From contig NZ_JASHIC010000041.1 of the NCBI RefSeq assembly GCF_030056705.1, positions 1 through 45,970 on the forward strand: a DNA stretch of 45,970 bases, read 5' to 3'. This DNA is from Flectobacillus longus. Lineage in GTDB: Bacteria > Bacteroidota > Bacteroidia > Cytophagales > Spirosomataceae. Of the stretch, positions 1 through 7,953 are shown piece after piece. The stretch's first letter is position 1. Every line of letters starts with the position of its first letter. The translations under genes were made by a program, and so were the position numbers. Under the pieces are notes generated by a model. It was not told the DNA's origin. It saw only the letters and a program-made list of their open reading frames with translations, and did no database searches.

Positions 1-78
1 CAAGCTTTCGCTATCGTCAAAAACAATACTGTGTTTCAGAATGATTTTCAGGCAAATAAAATTGCGCTCACAAAATAA
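1..78 (+). CDS. 3' end of an unidentified plus-strand gene (partial)
   Basis: Frame 1 is open from the window edge to TAA at 76-78 and gives a 25-residue C-terminus ending in ANKIALTK. A perfect inverted repeat overlaps the stop codon, as is typical of a gene end. Too little is present to assign a family. The gene would converge on the minus-strand thioredoxin-like gene that ends at 117. It could be a chance open frame, but the stop coinciding with the hairpin supports a real gene. Confidence 0.45.
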   Translation, partial: QAFAIVKNNTVFQNDFQANKIALTK

Positions 79-90
79 TATTTGCCTGAA
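47..90. terminator. Hairpin between convergent genes
   Basis: TTCAGGCAAATA (47-58) pairs perfectly with TATTTGCCTGAA (79-90), a 12-bp stem, followed by a T-rich stretch. It sits between the partial plus-strand gene and the minus-strand gene ending at 117, so it may terminate both. Confidence 0.55.
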
Positions 91-116
91 AGTTTGATTT
101 TTAATACAGTTCATCA

Positions 117-1328
117 CTATTTTCCTGTCGACAAATCTTGCTTCAATAATTCATCAATTTCATGATTAAATTCTTTGACAAAATCATCATAGTATTTTCC
201 TGTTGCTGGACCTGAATATCCTGTATGAATTTTAGCGACTTTCCCAGATTTATCTACAATAATAGTAGTTGGGAAAGAAATAATCTCTGACAAAGCAGGC
301 AATACTGACGAAGCGTATTGAGTGTCTGCCAAACCTGCAAACAAGATATCATACTGAATGTCAAAACGTTTTTTCAAAGCCTCTAAACGAGTTTTGGCAA
401 AAGCTGGATCATTTTTACGTTCAAAAGATAAACCAATGATTTCTACGCCACGGTTTTTGTTGGCTTTGTACCATGGTGCCATATATGATGCTTCATCGAT
501 ACAGTTTGGACACCAACTACCCAAAATCGTTACAATCACCACTTTGCCTTTGTATTTGGCATCACTCAATGATATATTTTGCCCTGTAAAGGCATCTGGA
601 AAAGTAAAATCAAATTGTTTCCCATCTTTTACCTTAGTCAATGAATACGCATCTGGTAATTCTATTTGGTCATTCTTAGTGCCCTTCAATGGTCGTGAAC
701 TTGTAGCACCAATACTTTGACCAGTAATTGTATTTCCTTCAATTTTACCAATAATCAACGCTGGACTTGAACCGCTAAAGGCAGAAAGATAAAACTCATT
801 ACCTTTGATATCACCTTCGTAATAGCGGTAATCCCCTGTTTTTGATAGGAACGTTCCTGTAATTTTTTGTCCTTTTTGTTCAAATACTCCAATCACTGGC
901 GTAGTAGCTGTACCCATATACACTTCCCATTTACCTGCCAAACTTGCTTTCGAAGGCGCTACTTTTTCGAAGAAACGATAACGACTACCTTGTGATGCCT
1001 TGAATGGAATACGAACAGCTCCTTTTTTGAATACGCCCGATAAGTTAGTTGGACTTTCGATTTTGGCTGCTAAGACAGCATCAAAAACCTCTACTGGAAT
1101 AAATAATGAATCGCCTTTTTGTGTAACGCCTTTTAGCTCAAATCGCTCCGAAGCATTTAATAAATAGGCGTCTTTGCCTTTTAACTCAAAATTGAATGGA
1201 GACTCTTTTCCTTCAAACAAACTAAATGTTCCCCTCCAAACTCCTTGCTTGGGGGCTACTTGTGCTTTTGTAACACCAAAGCTTACTATAGCTAACGCCG
1301 CTGAAGCTACAATTTTATACAATTTCAT
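117..1328 (-). CDS. TlpA/ResA-like thiol-disulfide oxidoreductase
   Basis: Predicted periplasmic thioredoxin-fold reductase, 403 aa. Residues 1-22 form a signal peptide (charged start, hydrophobic ALAIVSFGV, cut near AQ). Residues about 25-225 form a beta-rich region resembling the N-terminal domains seen in Bacteroidota TlpA proteins. The thioredoxin domain (about 240-395) carries the redox motif W272-C273-P274-N275-C276 and a cis-proline region at FPTTIIVDKSG. The family reduces disulfides in envelope proteins, often for cytochrome c maturation or stress defence; the substrate cannot be told here. It is a single gene with no partner in its operon. The ATG at 1328 directly precedes the signal peptide. 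Confidence 0.88.
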   Translation of the reverse strand: MKLYKIVASAALAIVSFGVTKAQVAPKQGVWRGTFSLFEGKESPFNFELKGKDAYLLNASERFELKGVTQKGDSLFIPVEVFDAVLAAKIESPTNLSGVFKKGAVRIPFKASQGSRYRFFEKVAPSKASLAGKWEVYMGTATTPVIGVFEQKGQKITGTFLSKTGDYRYYEGDIKGNEFYLSAFSGSSPALIIGKIEGNTITGQSIGATSSRPLKGTKNDQIELPDAYSLTKVKDGKQFDFTFPDAFTGQNISLSDAKYKGKVVIVTILGSWCPNCIDEASYMAPWYKANKNRGVEIIGLSFERKNDPAFAKTRLEALKKRFDIQYDILFAGLADTQYASSVLPALSEIISFPTTIIVDKSGKVAKIHTGYSGPATGKYYDDFVKEFNHEIDELLKQDLSTGK

Positions 1329-1505
1329 ATTTTAGATTTTAGTTGTCGTGTAATTTTTATTACTCTTACGAATAGACTGTAAACGGATATTTACTCCCTT
1401 TATCTATCGTCAGAAACTTATTTTTTTAAAATTAGAAATTTAATCTATAAGTTCTATAGAATAAACAATTATTCCTCCAGAGAGTTCCTAAATTGAGTAG
1501 AAACT

Positions 1506-1625
1506 GCTAACATAGAAGTCGCAATATTACCCCCTAGCTATCTATATTTCTTTTCTTCAAGTTACTAATTTTATTACAGAGGTTGCAACCTTTCTTTATA
1601 ATAGTGCATCTAGTAGCTGTTAGCG
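1506..1625 (+). other. attC-like recombination site, upstream end of the cassette
   Basis: Imperfect palindrome built like an integron attC site. GCTAACA (1506-1512, R''-like) pairs with TGTTAGC (1618-1624, containing the R'-type core GTTAGCG at 1619-1625). GCAATATTA (1521-1529) pairs with TAATAGTGC (1599-1607) with one mismatch. The unpaired spacers (8 and 10 nt) resemble the unpaired central spacer of attC. The left arm matches the second site at 2482 without gaps: GCTAACAT, seven variable bases, then GCAATAT. Only the GTTRRRY/RYYYAAC logic is established knowledge; function here is inferred. Confidence 0.55.
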
Positions 1626-2626
1626 GCGATTATAAAACAAACCTGTATAAAATGAAACAGCTTTTGACATTCTTATTCTTTGTGACAACTATAAACATTT
1701 TTGCACAAAATGTACCTTACGAAAAGAAAAATATATACAAGACTAAATTTGATGATGCAATACCTGTATTAAATGTTGCAACTTTTCACATGGGTGAAAC
1801 TTCTGATGCAAACGCAACAGATTTTGATGAAAACAACAAAAAAAATCAGCAAGAAATTAAAAAATTAGCTAAGATGTTAGCTGAATTTAAGCCGACAATA
1901 ATTGTTATTGAAGATTTACCTAAAAATGATAGTTTAAGACAAATCTCATATTCAGATTATCTAAAAAATCCAAAGAGAAAGTTTGTAAATCCAGACGAAA
2001 TAGAATTGTTAGCTTATGAAGTTGGAAGACTTAGTGGAGCAAAAAAGATTTATGGAATCGACTTTAAAGAAAAGTATAACTACAATATTAATGTTGTGAA
2101 TAGTGTAGATACAACTACATTAAACAAATATTCCGTGTTAAGTGATGAAAATGATTCAAAAAATCCTGAAAAAGGAATTCCTTTTTATGATTTATTCAAA
2201 TTGAATAATCATCCTCAATATTTGGAAAGTCTTATAAACTTTAATGCGGATTTGTTATTATACAATTCAAGTAAAAATAATTCTCAAGGAGCGGACGAAG
2301 CAGGAAAATTTTACCATAGAAATTTAGTAATGTTTTCTAATCTAAATCAAATTCCAATGACAAAAGATGATAGAGTTTTTATTTTAATGGGAGGAACTCA
2401 CACTGCTTTCTTTATGGATTTTTTGAAAAGAAGTCCAAAATTTAAACTTGAAAATACATTTGACTACCTAAAATAACCGCAGCTAACATCAGGTTGGCAA
2501 TATGGCTACTGAAGTGCTTTTATGGAACATTTGTACTAGGTTCAAGAGCAGTAATTGGCTACACCGAATCTTCGATTTCTATTGAACTTTTGCGCTAAAA
2601 TTCCGCCACATCGCCAAGCCCTATCG
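1620..2626 (+). mobile_element. Integron-type gene cassette without integrase
   Basis: A 1007-bp unit bounded by two G/TTAG cores (cut points 1619/1620 and 2626/2627). It holds a single ORF that starts 32 bp after the left core and stops 4 bp before the downstream R''-like motif, the compact layout of integron cassettes. Its sequence is visibly more AT-rich than the flanking thioredoxin-like and outer-membrane genes, which suggests transfer. No tyrosine-recombinase integrase lies in the window, so this would be an orphan pair of attC sites (CALIN-type). The alternative is an unrelated inverted repeat flanking a horizontally acquired gene. Confidence 0.55.
1652..2476 (+). CDS. DUF5694-like secreted protein, cassette cargo
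   Basis: About 274 aa from the ATG at 1652. A start 69 bp upstream at 1583 is in frame but lies inside the attC-like palindrome, and residues from 1652 give a clean signal peptide (MKQLLTFLFF...IFAQ). The mature part has a TraB/ChaN-like feel: an early FHMGE segment, a FKPTIIVIED strand, an acidic region on family tree and YGIDFK, and a late ILMGGTHTAFF strand ending the fold. I recognise it as DUF5694-type, function unknown. Base and codon use (AAA, AAT, ATT dominate) is unlike its neighbours. It is the only gene between the two attC-like sites. Confidence 0.75.
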   Translation: MKQLLTFLFFVTTINIFAQNVPYEKKNIYKTKFDDAIPVLNVATFHMGETSDANATDFDENNKKNQQEIKKLAKMLAEFKPTIIVIEDLPKNDSLRQISYSDYLKNPKRKFVNPDEIELLAYEVGRLSGAKKIYGIDFKEKYNYNINVVNSVDTTTLNKYSVLSDENDSKNPEKGIPFYDLFKLNNHPQYLESLINFNADLLLYNSSKNNSQGADEAGKFYHRNLVMFSNLNQIPMTKDDRVFILMGGTHTAFFMDFLKRSPKFKLENTFDYLK

Positions 2627-2632
2627 TTAGTT
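2481..2632 (+). other. attC-like recombination site, downstream end of the cassette
   Basis: CTAAC (2483-2487) pairs with GTTAG (2626-2630). Inside it, GGTTGGC (2492-2498) pairs with GCCAAGCC (2613-2620), leaving one unpaired base that recalls the extrahelical bases of attC. The spacers are 4 and 5 nt. At 152 bp it is at the long end for attC, comparable to the large repeats of chromosomal integrons. It starts 4 bp after the cargo stop codon. Confidence 0.6.
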
Positions 2633-2707
2633 GCCATAGTTTTTTTATCTAAACTTCTTTAAACCTACAAGTGAGCTTGGCTACGTGCTTTTAACAAATT
2701 TAAACCA

Positions 2708-5119
2708 ATGAAACTATTACAAACACTACTACTATCTATCTTTTGTGGATTTGGAGCTTTGGCTCAACAAAAAATTTCGGGTAAAGTCTTCGACGAAAAA
2801 AATCAAGCTGCCGAATTTGCTACCGTCGCGTTACTTTCAGCCAAAGATTCGAGTATGGTAAAAGCCAATTTGACAGATGCTGCTGGGGTTTATCATTTCG
2901 AATCAGTCAATAAAGGTCGCTACCTCATTAGTATCTCGATGATGGGCTATCAAAAAGCCTTTAGTGCTGTTTTCTCGGTCGACCAATCACCTGTTACAAT
3001 CGAAACTATTACGTTAAAAACTAGTTCAAAGACCTTAGATGAGGTAACAGTAACCGCACAAAAGCCTTTTTTAGAACAAAGAGCAGACAAACTAGTCGTA
3101 AATGTGGCTAATAGTCCTGCCTCTGTGGGAAGCACTGCTATCGAGGTTTTACAAAAAGTACCTGGGCTAATTATTGCTCAAGACCGCATCACGATTGCGG
3201 GTAAAGCTTCGGTATCTATTATGATTGATGGAAAACCGTCGCAGTACACCGATATGAATCAGGTATTGAAAGACTTGCCAAGTAATAGCATCGAAAAAAT
3301 AGAAGTAATCAAAAATCCTTCTGCCAAATATGATGCCGCAGGTGGTGCTGTGATTAATATTATTATGAAACGCAATGCTAATCTTGGCACAAACGGCTCG
3401 GTTGCCCTCAACTTTAGAGGTGCAATGGTTGATAATACGGTCGTAAATCGTAGTAAAAATGACTTTTTTGGCGGATATTCTCCCAACTTTTCGCTCAATC
3501 ACCGCAAAGGCAAGTGGAACGTATTTGGAAGCTATACGTATTCGGACAGAACGTTTTTTCAACTCACCCAAATTGACCGTGTAATTGGTAAAGATGAGTT
3601 TTCGAATATCATGATGAATCCTGGCGATGCCAAAGTTCATAATGCACGTCTAGGTGCTGATTATTATTTAGATAAGAAAAATACCATCGGGATATTACTC
3701 ACAGGTTTTGACCGTTCGGGTAGCAACAACAGTACAGCTATTACAAAAGTATTTTCGACAGAAACTAAACAACAGACTAGTCAGTTCGAAACCCTTAACG
3801 ACCAACCTACGACTCGTAATAATATTGGTTATAACCTCAACTGGAAACATACTTTTGATAGTACAGGTCGTGAACTCAATGTGGATTTGGATTATGTGCA
3901 ATACAAACTCAAAAATCAGAACTTGATTACGATTTTGGATAACGGTCTACGTCGTAATAACTCACAGAGTGTGGATAATCCTGTTCAATTTATGACAGCG
4001 AAATTGGACTATACACATCCTATTTCTAAGGACAGCAAGTTGGAAGCTGGTGGTAAAATGAGTTTTGCGACGATTGACAACGATTTGCGTTTTTATCGTG
4101 AACAGGTGTTGGATACCAAACGAAGCAATGTTTTTAACTATAAAGAAAACATCAATGCGCTTTATGTCAATTACAATACCAGTTTTGGTAAAAAATGGGA
4201 ACTTCAAACGGGTTTGCGTACAGAACAAACCGTTGCAACAGGTTTTAGTCAGGTCGAAAACAAAAATGTGTTGGAACGTAACTATTGGCAGTTTTTCCCA
4301 AGTATTTTCTTGACGCATAAACTAAACAAAAGCTTGGCCGTTACGACCTCATTTACCCGTCGTATCGACCGCCCGAGTTATCAACAACAAAACCCATTTG
4401 AATTCCAGATTGACTCTCTGACTTTTACAAGAGGAAATCCATTGTTGAAACCCCAGTTGACCAACGAAATCAAGTTGCAGTTGACATTTGATGGACAGCC
4501 ATTCTTTGCGCTTGGCTACAACAATACCAACGATGTCATAGTGGATAATGCGCCCAAGCAAGACCCTGCTACAAAGCGTACTTATACCACTGCCGAAAAC
4601 TTAGCGACTTACAAAAACTACTTTGTAGAACTAAACTTCCCTATCAAAATTGGAAAGAAAATTTCGGGATACGGTGGTAATCAATTGATATACAATGCCT
4701 ATAATGCCAATTATCTAGGAGGTACTTTTGATCAGTCTCGCGTAAACTGGTTGGCGTACTTTAACATTAACGCCAAATTTACCAACAAACTAAGCATGGA
4801 AATGGGCGGTTGGTATATGACTCGTTCGCAACAAGAGTTCTTGACGTTAAACCCATTAGGAGCATTAACGATTGGTTTACAGTACAAGGTATTGGAAGGA
4901 AAAGGCAAGATTTCATTGGCTATGAACGACGTATTTTACACTGAAAAAACAAGAGGACTTATTGAATACCAAGACATTAATCTCAAATATTTCAGCCGTG
5001 AAGCATCGCAAAACCTTCGATTAGGGTTTAGCTATAGCTTTGGTAATCAGAAATTAAAAGCAAGTCGCTCACGTCAAACAGGCTCCGAATCGGAATCTAA
5101 CCGTGTAAAAGCAAACTAA
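2708..5119 (+). CDS. Outer-membrane beta-barrel, TonB-receptor-like
   Basis: An 803-aa outer-membrane protein of the Bacteroidota receptor type with a carboxypeptidase-regulatory-like N-terminus. The signal peptide ends at ALAQ (about residue 19). Residues 20-105 form the CarboxypepD_reg-like fold (ISGKVFDEKNQAAEFATVAL). The plug is about 120-220, with IMIDGKPSQYTD and IEKIEVIKNPSAKYDAAGGA, which is highly characteristic. The rest is a beta-barrel ending near LRLGFSYSFG, followed by a polar tail. The substrate is unknown: no SusD partner, peptidase or siderophore gene adjoins it. It is transcribed alone and ends at a strong bidirectional hairpin. Confidence 0.88.
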   Translation: MKLLQTLLLSIFCGFGALAQQKISGKVFDEKNQAAEFATVALLSAKDSSMVKANLTDAAGVYHFESVNKGRYLISISMMGYQKAFSAVFSVDQSPVTIETITLKTSSKTLDEVTVTAQKPFLEQRADKLVVNVANSPASVGSTAIEVLQKVPGLIIAQDRITIAGKASVSIMIDGKPSQYTDMNQVLKDLPSNSIEKIEVIKNPSAKYDAAGGAVINIIMKRNANLGTNGSVALNFRGAMVDNTVVNRSKNDFFGGYSPNFSLNHRKGKWNVFGSYTYSDRTFFQLTQIDRVIGKDEFSNIMMNPGDAKVHNARLGADYYLDKKNTIGILLTGFDRSGSNNSTAITKVFSTETKQQTSQFETLNDQPTTRNNIGYNLNWKHTFDSTGRELNVDLDYVQYKLKNQNLITILDNGLRRNNSQSVDNPVQFMTAKLDYTHPISKDSKLEAGGKMSFATIDNDLRFYREQVLDTKRSNVFNYKENINALYVNYNTSFGKKWELQTGLRTEQTVATGFSQVENKNVLERNYWQFFPSIFLTHKLNKSLAVTTSFTRRIDRPSYQQQNPFEFQIDSLTFTRGNPLLKPQLTNEIKLQLTFDGQPFFALGYNNTNDVIVDNAPKQDPATKRTYTTAENLATYKNYFVELNFPIKIGKKISGYGGNQLIYNAYNANYLGGTFDQSRVNWLAYFNINAKFTNKLSMEMGGWYMTRSQQEFLTLNPLGALTIGLQYKVLEGKGKISLAMNDVFYTEKTRGLIEYQDINLKYFSREASQNLRLGFSYSFGNQKLKASRSRQTGSESESNRVKAN

Positions 5120-5234
5120 GTAGGAATATTGAGTGCTGAATTTGGAGTGTGGAGTTTTGAAAAGTGTATGAGTCATCCCTAATTTAGTGATTTAATGATT
5201 TAGCGAATGAGTGATTATGTCACAATTTGTATTC

Positions 5235-5269
5235 ACTCATAGAGACGCAATGATTGCGTCTCTATGAGT
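5235..5269. repeat. Perfect 16-bp palindrome with AGACGCAA core
   Basis: ACTCATAGAGACGCAA (5235-5250), TGA loop, TTGCGTCTCTATGAGT (5254-5269). The core AGACGCAA-n-TTGCGTCT occurs again at 20743-20761 and 20918-20937, in degraded form near 17.3 kb, and always next to a long hairpin. Confidence 0.75.
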
Positions 5270-5273
5270 AATA

Positions 5274-5344
5274 CTTGCATTAAAGCATCAAAAAAGCGGT
5301 CGAAAAAACAATTTTCGACCGCTTTTTTGATGCTTTAATGCAAG
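5274..5344. terminator. Very long bidirectional terminator-like hairpin
   Basis: A 33-bp perfect stem (5274-5306 with 5312-5344) around a 5-nt AACAA loop. The stem contains an A6 and a T6 run flanking a GC-rich core, so it reads as an intrinsic terminator on either strand. It separates the outer-membrane gene (plus) from the isomerase-like gene (minus). The stem is far longer than a terminator needs. Confidence 0.75.
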
Positions 5345-5408
5345 AGAAATTTATCTTAAAAATAATTACTCATTCGCTAAACCACTAAATCACTCAATTT
5401 AGATCACC

Positions 5409-6326
5409 TTACAAATCAGAAGCACGATAGGCTTCAATCAATTTGATTTCACCTTCTTTGCCTTTTACTGAATTGCCGTGTTCCATGCCAAAAACAAAGT
5501 CTCGTCCTGAAGCTTGTGACTTTGCATTAATATGTTTGAAGATATTCTTGTAATTCATCTCACCTGTGGTTGGTTCCTTACGCCCAGGCTCGTCGCCAAT
5601 TTGGAAATAACCGATTTCATCCCACGTTTGGTCAATGTTATAAATAATATGTCCTTCGTTGCGCTGCATGTGCCACATATCAAACAAAAACTTACACGAT
5701 GGGCTATTGACAGCCTTACAAATCATATAAGTTTGATCTGAATTTCTTAAAAACAAATCTGGGGTATCACTCAATGCCTCCAACACCATCACCAAGCCAT
5801 GCGGTTCGAATATGGCGCTTGCCATACGCAATGACTCAATTACATGTCCAGTCTGGATTCCGATGGGGATACTACGGTCGTAATTCCCTGGCACCACGGT
5901 CATCCATTTGGCATTTACACGTTTGGCAACTTCTACGGCTTCTTTACATCTTTGCAAAAACTTATCACGCCATTCTTTTTTACCCGAAGCCAAAGAGGTT
6001 TGTAGAGGCCAGTTATCAAAGTTTACCACAAAAACTCCCATGGTCATTCCTAGCTTCGCCATGGTCTCTCCCACTTTTGTTTGTACTTCTACGGATCTGT
6101 CCATCATGCCATTATCCTCAAGCGCACGAAAACCCATTTCATGCATAAATTTAAGTTGATCGATAGGATCCTTGCCTGCGGAATTTTCGAACATTCCAAA
6201 ATGAGGTGCATATTTGAGTTTGAAAGCAGGTTGAGCCGAAGTATTTTTTGCTTCCAAAACACCGCTCGAAAGAGTACTTACGGCAGAAGCTGCTAATAGA
6301 TTTTTGGTAAAATCACGTCTTTGCAT
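5409..6326 (-). CDS. Exported TIM-barrel sugar isomerase/epimerase, hydroxypyruvate isomerase-like
   Basis: A 305-aa AP-endonuclease-2/xylose-isomerase-like TIM barrel. The N-terminus has a twin-arginine signal (M-Q-R-R-D-F-T-K followed by a hydrophobic LLAASAVSTLSSGV), so export is likely. Candidate metal ligands appear in order: E in RALEDNGMM, E in VLEAL, D and H in LFDMWHMQ, and D/E in QIGDEPGRKEPTTGEMNY. The last segment and GMEHGNS are typical of the Hyi-like group. The family interconverts hydroxypyruvate and tartronate semialdehyde, or epimerises keto-sugars; the exact substrate is not deducible. No operon partner. Confidence 0.82.
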   Translation of the reverse strand: MQRRDFTKNLLAASAVSTLSSGVLEAKNTSAQPAFKLKYAPHFGMFENSAGKDPIDQLKFMHEMGFRALEDNGMMDRSVEVQTKVGETMAKLGMTMGVFVVNFDNWPLQTSLASGKKEWRDKFLQRCKEAVEVAKRVNAKWMTVVPGNYDRSIPIGIQTGHVIESLRMASAIFEPHGLVMVLEALSDTPDLFLRNSDQTYMICKAVNSPSCKFLFDMWHMQRNEGHIIYNIDQTWDEIGYFQIGDEPGRKEPTTGEMNYKNIFKHINAKSQASGRDFVFGMEHGNSVKGKEGEIKLIEAYRASDL

Positions 6327-6554
6327 GGTAAAAGGGCGTTAAATAGTTGAGGGTTCTAATATACAGAAAAACTTATTGTATTCTGACGGGGCTTTGGGGG
6401 GATTCTTACAATTTGAAGATTTGATAATTTGAAAATGTAAGTGTGATGATTATAATCACAGAACACTACTTATTCATAAATTTTCCTTCTATTCTTTTTG
6501 GATATTCAAAATAATATTTAGACATTTATCTAAATATTTAAACAAATAAATTCT

Positions 6555-7121
6555 ATGCAAAAATCTCACTTATTTGAGGGATTATTAATTGGAATACACC
6601 TCATTCCGTTCGGCATTGATTATGACTCTTCTCTCATAAAAACCTATGATTGGTATCTATACATTCCTTTTGTTATAGGTGGAATTCTGAATTACACCCT
6701 TAATTTTCGAAAATATTCTATTGAAGAAGTCCCAGAAAAAAACTTCCAAATCATTCGATTTATTCGAAGTATCAATTTTTTGATAGTCATGTCAGCTTGG
6801 ATTTATATGTTAAAAAAAGATATTGACCTACTTCAAATTGTGGGATTAATAGCCTGTACAAATTTGATTTTATATGGCAACTTCAAATCTCTATACCATT
6901 TCGATACTAATAGTTTTGACTTTTGGATGCAACCTTATGGAGATGAGAAACTCCAAAACTCTCACCGTTTAGAAGGTAAAATGCGAGTAGGCTTAGGTTT
7001 CTGGGGACTCATTCTGTTTATTTTTTTAACGCCTCTTCCAGCGTTGATTATCTTCGGTATAATGTATTATATCTCTGCGTTTGTCTTACTTTATGCCTTT
7101 ACTCAGTTGATGGATGAGTAG
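6555..7121 (+). CDS. Integral membrane protein of unknown function
   Basis: 188 aa, not recognised. About five hydrophobic segments can be seen, near residues 32-50, 72-88, 93-112, 148-166 and 166-184. A LILYGN motif ends the third, followed by a hydrophilic loop rich in aromatic and acidic residues. The gene is AT-rich, with no signal peptide and no catalytic motif. The next gene (7209) has the same topology and the same IYGN motif, so the two look like diverged tandem paralogues. ATG at 6555 follows an AT-rich leader. Confidence 0.62.
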   Translation: MQKSHLFEGLLIGIHLIPFGIDYDSSLIKTYDWYLYIPFVIGGILNYTLNFRKYSIEEVPEKNFQIIRFIRSINFLIVMSAWIYMLKKDIDLLQIVGLIACTNLILYGNFKSLYHFDTNSFDFWMQPYGDEKLQNSHRLEGKMRVGLGFWGLILFIFLTPLPALIIFGIMYYISAFVLLYAFTQLMDE

Positions 7122-7208
7122 CCGTAGCAGAAAATCAATAAGCTACTTGTTCAATAAAATAGAGCACCTTTAATAAATCATTCACTATCAGCATACATTT
7201 TACTAAAG

Positions 7209-7811
7209 ATGAAATACTTTACGATTTCCGAAAAAACACTTCTTGTTGCAAACTTGATTCTATCTAGTTATTTGTATTGGTATTTGTTAGAAAAAATTCC
7301 TGATAATTCTTCTCATATACTTGGGTATTCTTTAGGAACAATACTCGGAATTATATTTTCTATGGCATCTATATTTTCGAATGAACCGAATGAAATAGAA
7401 GTAAAAATTCATAAAGTTATCTTTATTTCTTCCTGTATAGTTCACCTTCTTTCTCTATCAGGAATGCTTTGGTTCATAGACCAACCTTCTAGTCTTCAAA
7501 CCTTATCAATAATTCCGATTGGGATTCACCTCCTCATATACGGCAATCAAATCAATCGACTCCCTTGGGATAGTGCCTTTGCCTTCCGAGGTATAAGTGT
7601 ATACGCAGATGATGAATATGTTGGCAAAAAAACCTTGCGATTTCTGGCTCGCTTAAGTATTGTGACAGGATTAACTTTGATTGTTTTTAGTTTTGTACCT
7701 TTAAAAGGGTTTCTTTTCGTCGTTATTTTTTCGATGATTAATTTTTCGAAAATGATTATTAGTTTTTGGTATGCAAAAATCGTTTTTCGAAAAAAATATG
7801 GCGCTGATTGA
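7209..7811 (+). CDS. Integral membrane protein, likely paralogue of the preceding gene
   Basis: 200 aa, function unknown. Hydrophobic segments lie near residues 10-28, 38-56, 72-92, 98-116 and 145-190. LLIYGN closes the fourth and is followed by a polar loop (RLPWDSAFAFRG...), then two hydrophobic stretches and a basic tail (FRKKYG). This matches the order in the gene at 6555, which lies 87 bp upstream on the same strand, so the pair probably arose by duplication and may be co-transcribed. No partner gene suggests a role. Confidence 0.62.
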   Translation: MKYFTISEKTLLVANLILSSYLYWYLLEKIPDNSSHILGYSLGTILGIIFSMASIFSNEPNEIEVKIHKVIFISSCIVHLLSLSGMLWFIDQPSSLQTLSIIPIGIHLLIYGNQINRLPWDSAFAFRGISVYADDEYVGKKTLRFLARLSIVTGLTLIVFSFVPLKGFLFVVIFSMINFSKMIISFWYAKIVFRKKYGAD

Positions 7812-7899
7812 TAAAATCAGCAAGCATATCAACCAAACAACAAACAATTTAAAATCAAACACTTACATATAAATCAACAAGCCTCAATTCAGTATTCAT

Positions 7900-7927
7900 A
7901 GCTTAACAATAAGGCTGTAAGCTAAAA
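7900..7927. repeat. Weak heptamer-ladder remnant
   Basis: GCTTAACAATAAG-GCTGTAA-GCTAAAA resembles the GCnnTAr heptad ladders at 12.1, 12.5, 24.3 and 39.9 kb. Only the last two units are in register, so this is a weak copy. Confidence 0.3.
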
Positions 7928-7953
7928 CCCGAATGCTCAAGCTTTTTCTTATC

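Larger units (their letters stand above)
5171..5402. repeat. Nested palindromic intergenic element, copy 1
   Basis: Three nested or adjacent inverted repeats fill the gap between convergent genes. Outer arms: TTTAGCGAATGAGTGATTAT (about 5199-5218) faces a near-complement at about 5363-5382, with flanking TTTAGTGATTT-like sequence on both sides. Inside lie a 35-nt palindrome (5235-5269) and a 33-bp hairpin (5274-5344). The same vocabulary recurs at about 17.3, 20.7, 9.2 and 37.6 kb. Confidence 0.7.

Noticed and set aside
1583-1651. Upstream in-frame start for the cassette gene
   Set aside because: It lies inside the attC-like palindrome, and the resulting N-terminus hides a clean signal peptide that begins at 1652.
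3167-3640. 157-aa antisense open frame within the outer-membrane receptor gene
   Set aside because: Opposite a strongly conserved plug domain, no motif or start context; a shadow of the real gene.
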